Part shown: positions 1-6,414 of the stretch, one piece after another
Numbering within the stretch: position 1 is the first letter of the stretch
Layout of the letters: each line of letters begins with the position of its first letter
Assembly: GCA_044359565.1 (NCBI GenBank)
Contig: JBIKLX010000079.1
Location: forward strand, 1 to 13,614
From: VFMC01 sp044359565
Lineage (GTDB): Bacteria; Actinomycetota; Acidimicrobiia; Acidimicrobiales; Ilumatobacteraceae
Direction of reading: 5' to 3'
Length of the DNA stretch: 13,614 nt
Translations under genes and position numbers: made by a program
The notes under the pieces: generated by a model
Told to the model about the DNA's origin: nothing
What the model saw: the letters and a program-made list of their open reading frames with translations, nothing else
Database searches by the model: none

Positions 1-253
1 AGACGACATCGTCTGTCGCATCGAGGTCGCCGTCCGCGAATCCTCCGGGCACGACCACCACGTCCAATTCATCGACGTCATCAAACGAGCGTGTCGCCTC
101 GAGCGTGAGCTTTCCGGTGTGGTCGACGACGGGACCCTTCTGTGCCGCGACGAAGAACACATCGAGGCCGGGGACATCGACCAGGGTCTGGAATGGACCG
201 ACGATGTCCAAGGCAGTGAAGCGAGGGTAAAGGACGAGTCCGACTGACTTCAT
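1..253 (-). CDS. DJ-1/PfpI family protein, C-terminus cut by window edge
   Basis: The minus strand from an ATG at 253 reads without a stop to the left edge (84 residues). The N-terminus MKSVGLVLYPRFTALDIVGP, followed by a hydrophobic strand ending in VVVVPGGF near residues 66-72, is the usual beginning of the DJ-1/PfpI (class I glutamine amidotransferase-like) fold, as in isonitrile hydratase-like and AraC-associated members. The catalytic cysteine and histidine would lie beyond the window, so the enzyme type (hydratase, glyoxalase, chaperone) cannot be told. The Shine-Dalgarno is weak (AGGA about 10 bases upstream). The next gene upstream on the same strand is the TetR regulator ending at 716, but the gap of over 460 bases argues against one operon. 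The family call is solid; the function is open. Confidence 0.82.
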   Translation of the reverse strand, partial: MKSVGLVLYPRFTALDIVGPFQTLVDVPGLDVFFVAAQKGPVVDHTGKLTLEATRSFDDVDELDVVVVPGGFADGDLDATDDVV

Positions 254-715
254 GGGTCCAAATCCTACGTGTCTCGTGGCACCCACGAACTTGTGCTCTA
301 CGACGCGCATCACTGCTGAAGGGCGCGGAATCTGCCCGCTGTTCCTCGGCCATTGGTGATCGGAGCCTGCGGACACAATGCGGCGCGCTCACCGCCTGAC
401 GCCGATCAGCCGCGCCACCGACCTGACCGGCCGTGCCCACAGACGAGTTCAGGGTCGCTCGAGCGCTCTCGCCGGCCTCGGGAACGGGCGGGTACCCTTT
501 CCCACCGAGTCGACCGACCGCTTCCGGGCATTTCGGAAGCGCAATCGGAACACTCCCCGCCTCCGTGGGGCCTCCGCACCACCTCGGTCAATCCGAGACT
601 CGTGCTGAGCGATGAAGGACTGAGGTTGGGTCGCGCACGGTCGGCCTTCCACATTCTCTCGTGGCGTGACGACCAGCCCCCTGGCGTGTCGACGTGTCGC
701 TGACATTCCGGCTGG
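254..715. other. 462-base stretch without a recognised gene
   Basis: Short reading frames exist on both strands, but none has a recognisable domain or convincing start. The only structure I see is the partial REP-like hairpin at 555-580, shared with 3265-3289. A promoter for the DJ-1 family gene should lie in the first part, but I could not pick one. Confidence 0.55.
555..580. repeat. REP-like hairpin repeat, copy A
   Basis: Positions 556-580 match 3265-3289 at 24 of 25 bases. The core is a CCCC/GGGG stem around the 8-base loop GCCTCCGT (559-566), followed by CCTCCGCACC. Against copy B, the outermost pair of this stem has changed from T-A to C-G, so both sides changed together and pairing is kept. 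The left outer arm of copy B is poorly conserved here. Confidence 0.6.
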
Positions 716-1411
716 CTACGGCGTGGCGTTGGGTGGCCCGTTGAATCTCCACGCCTTCTTCTCGAGAGTCTTGCTGAGAGGTCGCATGCGATCGATGAAC
801 TGTTCTCGGTAGTCGTCGGTGGCCGCTGCGGCAAGAACGGTGAAGAGCCCATGCCGGGCGGCAGTCAGCAAGCCAGCGTCGTCGAGTCGTCCCGCACTCC
901 ACAGCATGGCGGCTCCCGTGTACGAGAGGAAGATCTGGCGGGCCAATCCCGATGCGTCGATGTCGTTGCGGATGATGCCCATGGACTGTGCCTGGCGCAT
1001 GGCCACGACTTGAAAGCTGGATGGCTCGACCGGAGTGGGGTGTGCGGCCGCAGCGCGTTGAGTAACAGCAACAACTTGTCGGTATGCGTTGGGGTTGCTG
1101 ACGAATGCGCGCACGGTGTGATCGACGACCAGCTGTGCCGCGGCGATCGGGTCGCCGGGGTCGAGCGCCTGCAGCGATTCGGCAAGGTCGGTCAGGATTC
1201 GGCCGACGAGTTGGTACATCAGCTCGTTGCGTGTGCCGACCAGGTTGTACACGGTGGCCGCTGAGACGCCGGCGAGCGCAGCGATCTCTTCGGTGGTGAT
1301 GTCATTGGAGTCGCGTGTGCCGAGCAGGATGACCGCAGCGTCCAGGATGGCGTCACGCCGCTTCGCCTTGTTGAGATCCCGCAGTCCTCCCACGGCACGA
1401 GTCTGGCGCAC
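716..1411 (-). CDS. TetR family transcriptional regulator
   Basis: This 231-residue protein has a typical TetR N-terminal DNA-binding domain. After KAKRRDAILDAAVILLGTR (about residues 15-33) comes the helix-turn-helix TTEEIAALAGVSAATVYNLV (about 39-58) and then RNELMYQLV. The C-terminal ligand-binding part is helical and not assignable to a ligand. The start is a GTG at 1411 with AAAGGA on the minus strand at 1423-1428. The gene is divergent from the Rieske oxygenase at 1510. A 16-bp palindrome at 1492-1507, right at the oxygenase start, is the obvious candidate operator, so this is probably the local repressor of the oxygenase, released by its substrate or a related aromatic. That role is inferred from position; the family is clear from sequence. 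Confidence 0.9.
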   Translation of the reverse strand: MRQTRAVGGLRDLNKAKRRDAILDAAVILLGTRDSNDITTEEIAALAGVSAATVYNLVGTRNELMYQLVGRILTDLAESLQALDPGDPIAAAQLVVDHTVRAFVSNPNAYRQVVAVTQRAAAAHPTPVEPSSFQVVAMRQAQSMGIIRNDIDASGLARQIFLSYTGAAMLWSAGRLDDAGLLTAARHGLFTVLAAAATDDYREQFIDRMRPLSKTLEKKAWRFNGPPNATP

Positions 1412-1465
1412 CTTGGCTGGGTTCCTTTCAAGTCAGGCTTGCAGTGTCGGGGTGGCCCGGATGAG

Positions 1466-1494
1466 TTGACGGACTTGACCCTTCGACATGTTTA
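1466..1494 (+). promoter_or_regulatory. Candidate promoter of the Rieske oxygenase gene
   Basis: TTGACG (1466-1471) and TGTTTA (1489-1494) stand 17 bases apart. This places transcription start near 1501, inside the palindrome and only about 9 bases before the ATG. The -10 match is mediocre. A second -35-like TTGACC lies at 1475-1480. Confidence 0.4.
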
Positions 1495-1507
1495 GAGTTC
1501 ACTCTAA
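1492..1507. promoter_or_regulatory. Palindromic operator TTAGAGT-TC-ACTCTAA
   Basis: Two perfect 7-base inverted arms are separated by two bases and end two bases before the Rieske oxygenase ATG at 1510. Size and symmetry fit a TetR-family dimer site, and the site overlaps the expected transcription start, so binding should block the oxygenase promoter. The TetR gene itself starts about 80 bases away on the other strand. Confidence 0.7.
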
Positions 1508-1509
1508 GT

Positions 1510-2709
1510 ATGCGTCACGATGAGCAAGTGCGTCTGATCAAACAACTCTGCGCCCACCTCGATGCGGGCACCAACGAAGACGCCGGTGGTCTCCGGTGCT
1601 TGCCGACGGCCGCCTATACCGATTCGGCGCGGTCTGAGCGCGAGTGGAACGAGTTCTTCATGGCGACGCCGCAGTGCATCGGGCTGTCGGGCGACCTTCC
1701 TGAACCGGGCTCGTTCCTGACGAACAACGACCTCGGGATTCCGATCTTGGCAACGCGCGATCTCGATGGGTCCTTCAGGGCATTCGTGAACTCGTGTCGT
1801 CATCGGGGGGTCATCGTGGAAACTGAGGAGCGCGGCACGACGCGACGCTTCAGCTGCCCATTTCATGCGTGGACCTACGACACCGGTGGCGCGCTGGTTG
1901 GTCTACCGAAGTCCGAACACTTTGGCGACGTCGACAAGAGCTGTCTCGGCCTGCGTCCGCTGGCGGCTGAGGAACGGCACGGCTTGCTGTTCGTGCACCC
2001 CGACCCGGAAGCCGCGATCGATCTCGACCAGCTGTTGGGCGAATGGTTCAACGACGAGTTTCCCACGTGGCACTTCGCTGATCTCGTTCCGCTGACACGG
2101 CAGGTGTTCGAGACGGGGTGCAACTGGAAGCTGGCGATGGATACCTTTGGCGAGACGTACCACTTCTCCGTGCTGCACAGGGACACGCTGTTCAACGGGT
2201 TCCACGGCAACGTGCAGTGCTACGACGAGGCTGGCCATCTGCACCGAATGATCCTGTGCAAGCGCGACATCGACGCCATGCGCCTGTTGCCCGAGGAGCA
2301 GTGGGACATCACCGTTGCCGGTCTGCCCGTGTACTGGATCTTCCCGAACGTGATTCTGTTGCCGTTCGATGCCGGGTGTTTTCTTGTACGGGCCTATCCC
2401 GATCGCAAGGACCCGAGCCGGCATGTGAGCCGTGTGAGCTTCTACCTCAAGCCAGCCCTTGCCGCGATGGGCGATGAGATCACTGCATTCGCTGCTGACA
2501 TCGCCGAGAAGTTCGCGCATGTGATCCGCGACGAGGACTATGCAATGGCCGTCTCGCAGCAGACCGCAGCAAACTCGGGGGCACTGAGGGATGTGATCTT
2601 CGGCCGAAACGAGCCCGCCCTGCACCACTACCACAACACGTACCTCGCCTTGTTGGGCCTCGAGCAGTTGCCACTGTTGGATGAAGCAGCCGTGACCAGC
2701 GGGATGTAG
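1510..2709 (+). CDS. Rieske-type ring-hydroxylating oxygenase, alpha subunit
   Basis: This 399-residue protein is of usual length for the catalytic subunit of a Rieske non-heme iron oxygenase. The [2Fe-2S] ligands are C96-x-H98 (CRHRG) and C116-x2-H119 (CPFHAWTYD). The mononuclear iron site is E215-x2-H218-x4-H223 (ETYHFSVLH) after CNWKLAMDTFG, with D343 (RDEDYA) as the likely third iron ligand. It probably hydroxylates an aromatic, steroid-like or other cyclic substrate, but the substrate cannot be read from sequence. It needs a reductase and perhaps a ferredoxin; none is encoded here. The start at ATG 1510 has only a weak ribosome site, consistent with a very short leader. It is probably controlled by the divergent TetR. 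The gene downstream is only a fragment, so the pathway is not complete at this locus. Confidence 0.93.
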   Translation: MRHDEQVRLIKQLCAHLDAGTNEDAGGLRCLPTAAYTDSARSEREWNEFFMATPQCIGLSGDLPEPGSFLTNNDLGIPILATRDLDGSFRAFVNSCRHRGVIVETEERGTTRRFSCPFHAWTYDTGGALVGLPKSEHFGDVDKSCLGLRPLAAEERHGLLFVHPDPEAAIDLDQLLGEWFNDEFPTWHFADLVPLTRQVFETGCNWKLAMDTFGETYHFSVLHRDTLFNGFHGNVQCYDEAGHLHRMILCKRDIDAMRLLPEEQWDITVAGLPVYWIFPNVILLPFDAGCFLVRAYPDRKDPSRHVSRVSFYLKPALAAMGDEITAFAADIAEKFAHVIRDEDYAMAVSQQTAANSGALRDVIFGRNEPALHHYHNTYLALLGLEQLPLLDEAAVTSGM

Positions 2710-2847
2710 CACCTCGCAAGATCGACCTGAACCGCTCCGGGATTGATGCACCTCTGCGAACGCCTGAGTTGTTCTCCGGCGCTTCGGATCTGTGCCTGAG
2801 CAAGGTCTTGACATGAGCGGCCGACCGGTTTACGCCGTCGTTGCTCC

Positions 2848-3132
2848 TTGCCGACTGCCGTTGCCGACATCGAATCGCTTCGTGCGGCTGGGTTCGACGA
2901 TGAACCAATGCTCGCCATGACGGCGCATGCGGCGCTGCGCCTGGCCTTCTCCATGGTGAACAACGCACTGGGCGCGCACCCGGACTGGCAGTTCAGGAAC
3001 TCCACCGATCCGCGCGTGCTGGCCGCCATCGGCTACGGGCTACCGATCGGGGTCGTGCCGGCCACGGAGAAGTCGCGTTGGGGCATGACCCGCATCGGGT
3101 CACCCGCGAGATGCGCAGACGCTGCAGGGTGA
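2848..3132 (+). pseudogene. C-terminal remnant of a carboxymuconolactone decarboxylase/AhpD-like gene
   Basis: The frame encodes DIESLRAAGFDDEPMLAM, then an alanine-rich helix ending in FSMVNNALGAHPDWQF and later VLAAIGYGLPI. This resembles the last third of CMD/AhpD-family proteins, where L-x-x-AGF-(D/T)-D is followed by a helix with MVN and a proline-terminated tail. The N-terminal half with the conserved Cys-x-x-Cys/His region is absent: the frame runs up to a TGA at 2809 with nothing recognisable between, and the other frames hold no missing half. The only start in frame is a TTG without a Shine-Dalgarno. I therefore read it as a deletion remnant, although a short expressed protein cannot be excluded. 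CMD proteins often accompany oxygenases, which fits the neighbour at 1510. Confidence 0.42.
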
Positions 3133-3694
3133 ACGCGCAGCGAACCAGGAGGATGTTCAGCTCGATCTCGATGCAGTGACTTGCCGTGCGATGTACGCCT
3201 TCCCTTTTCGTATCGTGGCGACCGAGATTCACGCGTAGCTCCATGCGGAGCCCCGCGCGGACGTCCCGCCTCCGTGGGACCTCCGCACCTGTGTTGTGAG
3301 CTGGTCTTCTAACGGCCGCCTCGGGTGTGTATGGGGTGGCATGTTGGAACTGTGCGAAGCCCGTTTTGGAACGCAATCGGTAGGGCAGACAAAGGCCTGC
3401 TCTCCTAAGTGGTGATAGTCGCTGTCCTTTGCCTTTCGCCGACGGCGGCTCCGAGCTTGCTGCTCAGCACAAACCGCCCCGGGATCTCTGACTGCTCTCG
3501 TGTTCGAGCGGCGGATGTGCTCAATGGCACCTGCCAGTACAGCGACCACTGCCGCGTCGCGTCCTTGTTCTGTGAGCGCCTCTGCGCCGGCTCGGCAGCG
3601 ACCCACTTCTTGCCCTCGGCGATGGGCCCCACGATGCCGGGCTGCCATGCGCGACGAGGTGCTCATGGGTCGACGAACGTGATGACTCGATCCG
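3133..3694. other. 562-base stretch without a recognised gene
   Basis: It holds REP-like repeat copy B (3228-3286). The rest, mainly 3290-3694, has open frames on both strands, including about 145 codons on the minus strand ending at 3229. These are arginine-rich, low in hydrophobic core residues and match no family I know. It may be decayed coding DNA. Confidence 0.45.
3228..3289. repeat. REP-like structured repeat, copy B (full)
   Basis: Bases 3228-3275 match 6197-6244 at 44 of 48 positions, with 31 consecutive identical bases (3245-3275). Bases 3265-3289 match 556-580 at 24 of 25. The copy folds into two adjacent hairpins. The first is GCGG-AGCC-CCGC (3245-3256). The second has GCGGA (3257-3261) pairing with TCCGC (3282-3286), a C.C mismatch, then GTCCC (3263-3267) pairing with GGGAC (3276-3280) around the loop GCCTCCGT (3268-3275). 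It resembles a repetitive extragenic palindrome in size and placement; it encodes nothing I recognise. Confidence 0.7.
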
Positions 3695-4300
3695 TCACGT
3701 CGAAAGCCCTCGCGTGACCAGATCGATGAAGCCAGCGATCGCGATACGGACCTGGCCGTCGGATGCCTCGTCGTCGTCGACGCCCGGCACCATCGTCAGT
3801 CCGAACAGCGCGGTCAATAGCAAGACGGCAGTGCCGAGCGCGTCGAGGTCTGGCCGCACCCGGCCGAGCGCCTGCTCGCGCTGAAGATAGGTCGCGATCG
3901 CTTGCGGCGGCAGGTGAAGGTCGCCGGCCAACGGTCCGTCGAGGGCTGCTCGACGGCGGACCATCTCGGGGTCGGTCCTGAGCGCGAGCTCGAGCGGCAT
4001 GAGGTTCTTGCGCAGCTCGACCAGTCGCGACAGCGCCTCGGTCAGATTCATCGCGACCGAACGCTCGCCGGCCTCATCGGGCAACGAGGCGAGAGCGGCG
4101 AGGGTCGGCTCACTGCCGTTCAGGGCTGCGGCGAAGAAGAGCGCGATCTTGTCGGAGAAGTGTCGGTAGATCGTCCCCTCGGCGACTCCTGCTGCCTCTG
4201 CGATGGCACGCGTGGTGGCGTTGGCGTAGCCGACTCGGCGCACGACATCACGGGTGGCGGCGAGCAGACGGTCTCGTGTGGCGTTGCCTCGTGAGGTCAT
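3695..4300 (-). CDS. TetR family transcriptional regulator of the ABC operon
   Basis: This is a 201-residue protein if started at the ATG at 4300 (a GTG at 4336 would add 12 residues and overlap the permease). The N-terminus TRDRLLAATRDVVRRVGYAN leads into the helix-turn-helix TTRAIAEAAGVAEGTIYRHF (residues 29-48), followed by SDKIALFFAAAL, which is textbook TetR. The C-terminal domain is helical and unassigned. It follows the permease by 19 bases on the same strand and is the last gene of the ATPase-permease-regulator operon. The TetR-style palindrome in front of the ATPase gene (6067-6080) suggests it represses its own operon and responds to the transported compound. The regulatory link is inferred. 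Confidence 0.9.
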   Translation of the reverse strand: MTSRGNATRDRLLAATRDVVRRVGYANATTRAIAEAAGVAEGTIYRHFSDKIALFFAAALNGSEPTLAALASLPDEAGERSVAMNLTEALSRLVELRKNLMPLELALRTDPEMVRRRAALDGPLAGDLHLPPQAIATYLQREQALGRVRPDLDALGTAVLLLTALFGLTMVPGVDDDEASDGQVRIAIAGFIDLVTRGLST

Positions 4301-4319
4301 GGTCAGTTGCGACGGACGA

Positions 4320-5108
4320 TCAGTCGGTGATGTCACGCCGTTGCATCACGACAGTAGCGAAGGCCATCGCGACGACGACGTACACCGCACCCAGACCGAG
4401 TGCAGTCCGGTAGCCCGCTGCGGCGTTTCCTCCTGCCGCAAGAGACCGCATGGTCGACCCCGGCAACCACGACGAGTCGTCCATCGCAAGGCTCACGATC
4501 GACTCGACGACGAGCACCCACCCGATGCCGATCGAGATGGCGAGCGCCGACGAGCGCAACACCACTGCGAGTGCCAGACCGATCGCACCCCACACGAGCA
4601 TCGCGAGGTAGGCGTTGGCCCACGCATCGAGCACGACCGACGGATCGGTACCCCACAGTGCGGTGCTGATATCCGCGGACTCGGCGGCGGCCGGCGCCAC
4701 AACGGTGGTCACCATCATCGCCACGGTCGTCGCCGCCGCAGTCACCACTGCGAGCGCCAGCGCCTTGCCGGCGAGCAGCTTCCAGCGTCGCCGTTCGGCA
4801 GACGCGAGCAGGCGGATCAAGCCGCTCTGGAAGTCGATCCCTGTAGCGATTGCCCAGAACGCGAGCGTGACGACACCGAACATCGATGCGGCCGCCGACA
4901 GGCCCGCGACGACACCACCGGGTGCGGCGAGCTCGGCCGCGGTCGGGAACTCGACGCCGGGACCGGTCGGCGCCTGAGTCGAACCGGCGACCACTGAGAA
5001 CATGATGGCGTTCGCCATGACGGCGAACACGGCCATCAGGCCAAACCAGCCGAGCAGCAGGCGCGGGCGGGTGAGGCGGACGAGTTCGCTGCGAACCACG
5101 CGAAGCAT
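4320..5108 (-). CDS. ABC-2 type transporter permease
   Basis: This 262-residue hydrophobic protein has six predicted membrane segments, roughly residues 18-40, 64-90, 113-138, 160-182, 185-207 and 233-254. A basic amphipathic N-terminus (MLRVVRSELVRLTRPRLLLG) is usual for the ABC-2/BcrB/DrrB permease class. It should form the membrane channel for the ATPase encoded just upstream, whose TGA overlaps this ATG by one base (TGATG), so the two are translationally coupled. The ATG at 5108 is preferred over the GTG at 5111 because GGAGGT on the minus strand lies six bases before it. The substrate is unknown; members of this class export antibiotics, lantibiotics or lipids, or confer resistance. Confidence 0.88.
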   Translation of the reverse strand: MLRVVRSELVRLTRPRLLLGWFGLMAVFAVMANAIMFSVVAGSTQAPTGPGVEFPTAAELAAPGGVVAGLSAAASMFGVVTLAFWAIATGIDFQSGLIRLLASAERRRWKLLAGKALALAVVTAAATTVAMMVTTVVAPAAAESADISTALWGTDPSVVLDAWANAYLAMLVWGAIGLALAVVLRSSALAISIGIGWVLVVESIVSLAMDDSSWLPGSTMRSLAAGGNAAAGYRTALGLGAVYVVVAMAFATVVMQRRDITD

Positions 5109-6052
5109 CACGCCACCTCCACGTGACGAGATGCGCGTTGCGCCGCGAGCTCGCCTTCGTCATCGCCCGTCATCGAGAGGAAGATCTCCTCGAGCGACGG
5201 CTGTACTGGAACGATCGCGGCGAGCGTCACACCAGCCTCGTGGGCGAGTCGATTGAGCTGCGCAGATGATCCTGGCGGGTCGGTCACGCGCAGACCGTCG
5301 GGCCCCTGCGTGACCGAGTAGCCAGCCGATCGGAGCGCCGTCGCGAGTCGTTCGAGATCTGCCTCGTGTTCGGGCTGGAGGTCGACGTGGGGCGCCGTGC
5401 GGGCCACCAGATCGGCCAGCGGGCCGGCGAACATCAACTCACCGAATCGGATCACGACGATGTGGTCGCACACCACCTCGATCTCCGAAAGCAGGTGCGA
5501 GGAGACGACGACGGTGCGTCCCTCGGTGGCGAGGCGTCCGAGGAGCGAGCGGATCTCGACGATGCCGGCCGGGTCGAGGCCGTTGGTGGGTTCGTCGAGG
5601 ATGAGCAACTGCGGATCGGCCAGGAGGGCCGCCGCAATGCCGAGGCGCTGCTTCATGCCGAGTGAGAACCGGCGCACGGGCTCGCGTTCGCGTCCGTGGA
5701 GACCGACAATCCGCAGCACCTCGTCGACCCGCGAACCATCGAGGCCGCCGAGGCGCGCGAGCGACAGCAGGTTCCGTCGCGCCGACAGGGTCGGCACGAA
5801 GGCAGGGTTCTCGACGAGCGCACCAACGCTCGGCGCGTCACGGTCGTCGATCGAACGCCCGAGCACGGTCGCCGTCCCCGAAGTCGGGCGGATCAGCCCG
5901 AGCAACATGCGGATCAGCGTTGACTTGCCGGACCCGTTGGGGCCGACGACGCCGATGACGCCGCCCGCAGGTAGGTCGAGGGTCAGGTCACGGACGGCGA
6001 CCGTGCGGCCGAACTCGCGACGTAGCCCGCTGGTGGAGATGGCGAGGCTCAT
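5108..6052 (-). CDS. ABC transporter ATP-binding protein, BcrA/DrrA type
   Basis: The 314-residue ATPase shows Walker A GPNGSGKST (37-45), the signature FSLGMKQRLG (129-138), Walker B LLILDEP (149-155), then TNGLDP and the switch histidine SSH (H186). The position where most ABC proteins have the Q-loop glutamine reads GALVENPAF, with E81. That glutamate is a known mark of the BcrA/lantibiotic-immunity group. The C-terminal extension of about 90 residues ends with PSLEEIFLSMTG, typical of drug and bacitracin exporters. I chose the ATG at 6052, not an upstream start at 6079, because AAGGAG lies five bases before it on the minus strand and the longer form would begin inside the palindromic operator. 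First gene of the operon with the permease and TetR. Confidence 0.94.
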   Translation of the reverse strand: MSLAISTSGLRREFGRTVAVRDLTLDLPAGGVIGVVGPNGSGKSTLIRMLLGLIRPTSGTATVLGRSIDDRDAPSVGALVENPAFVPTLSARRNLLSLARLGGLDGSRVDEVLRIVGLHGREREPVRRFSLGMKQRLGIAAALLADPQLLILDEPTNGLDPAGIVEIRSLLGRLATEGRTVVVSSHLLSEIEVVCDHIVVIRFGELMFAGPLADLVARTAPHVDLQPEHEADLERLATALRSAGYSVTQGPDGLRVTDPPGSSAQLNRLAHEAGVTLAAIVPVQPSLEEIFLSMTGDDEGELAAQRASRHVEVA

Positions 6053-6066
6053 GGATACTCCTTGTA

Positions 6067-6083
6067 AGTGAGCGTTCACTCAC
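6067..6083. promoter_or_regulatory. Candidate TetR operator upstream of the ABC operon
   Basis: AGTGA (6067-6071) and TCACT (6076-6080) form an inverted repeat around GCGT; a shifted pairing GTGAG (6068-6072)/CTCAC (6079-6083) is also possible. Sites of the form TGAGTGAAC/GTTCACTCA are common for TetR repressors in actinobacteria. The site lies 14-31 bases before the ATPase start, where it would block transcription or the promoter. Confidence 0.6.
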
Positions 6084-6128
6084 TCTACCGTCCCGATAAG
6101 CGAACACCCAGGCACACTTGGTTTGCCT

Positions 6129-6196
6129 ATGTGACTCTCTCCAGGATCGGCGGTAGCTCGATCCGATTGCCGAGCACGTAGTCTTTGGCACGATTC
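6129..6196 (-). other. Short C-terminal reading-frame fragment, unidentified
   Basis: On the minus strand, in the frame ending in a TAG at 6129-6131, the 23 codons before the stop read KNRAKDYVLGNRIELPPILE then RVT. The composition looks like a real protein end. Upstream the frame runs straight into repeat copy C with no start or domain, so if it is coding it is the tail of a gene broken at the repeat. I do not recognise the family and other explanations are likely. Confidence 0.2.
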
Positions 6197-6244
6197 TTCA
6201 CGCGGAGCCTCACGCGGAGCCCCGCGCGGACGTCCCGCCTCCGT
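6197..6244. repeat. REP-like repeat copy C, running into the tRNA gene
   Basis: It matches 3228-3275 at 44 of 48 bases in the same orientation. The copy stops matching after the first eight bases of the tRNA-Arg gene (GCCTCCGT, 6237-6244). In copy B those eight bases are the hairpin loop, so only the left half of the palindrome is present here. It also contains an exact tandem duplication of TCACGCGGAGCC at 6198-6209 and 6210-6221. Confidence 0.7.
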
Positions 6245-6309
6245 AGCTCAGTGGATAGAGCAACGGTTTCCTAAACCGCAGGTCGCAGGTTCGATCCCTG
6301 CCGGGGGCG
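6237..6309 (+). tRNA. tRNA-Arg, anticodon CCU (reads AGG)
   Basis: A full cloverleaf can be drawn by eye. The acceptor GCCTCCG (6237-6243) pairs with CGGGGGC (6302-6308) with one U.G wobble. The D-stem GCTC pairs with GAGC. The anticodon loop TTCCTAA (6268-6274) has CCT at 6270-6272 on a stem with four good pairs and one A.C at its base. The T-arm is GCAGG TTCGATC CCTGC (6285-6301), with discriminator G at 6309. CCA is not encoded. The wobble in the acceptor comes from bases shared with the upstream repeat. No gene follows on this strand; the photolyase-like gene converges from the other side. Confidence 0.95.
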
Positions 6310-6327
6310 CTCAGTGGTCGAGGGCCG

Positions 6328-6347
6328 AGCGAACGATCGGATTCGCT
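6328..6347. terminator. Weak hairpin between tRNA and photolyase-like gene
   Basis: AGCGAA (6328-6333) pairs with TTCGCT (6342-6347) around an 8-base loop, 18 bases after the tRNA, in the convergent gap. There is no T-run, so it may be a weak or Rho-assisted terminator or nothing. Confidence 0.28.
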
Positions 6348-6368
6348 GCGCCCTGGGGTGACCTGATC

Positions 6369-6404
6369 GGTGTCGTCGTCGGAGTCGTCGTCGGTGTCGT
6401 GGCC
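6369..6404. repeat. Imperfect 12-bp tandem repeat, three units
   Basis: GGTGTCGTCGTC, GGAGTCGTCGTC and GGTGTCGTGGCC follow each other just past the 3' end of the photolyase-like gene. This is a short GTC-rich microsatellite in the convergent gap and is probably without function. Confidence 0.55.
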
Positions 6405-6414
6405 GGCCGGCTGC

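Noticed and set aside
3229..3666. A 145-codon minus-strand frame as a possible transposase remnant
   Set aside because: No DDE or other transposase motif, no terminal inverted repeats and no target duplication; it begins and ends without support.
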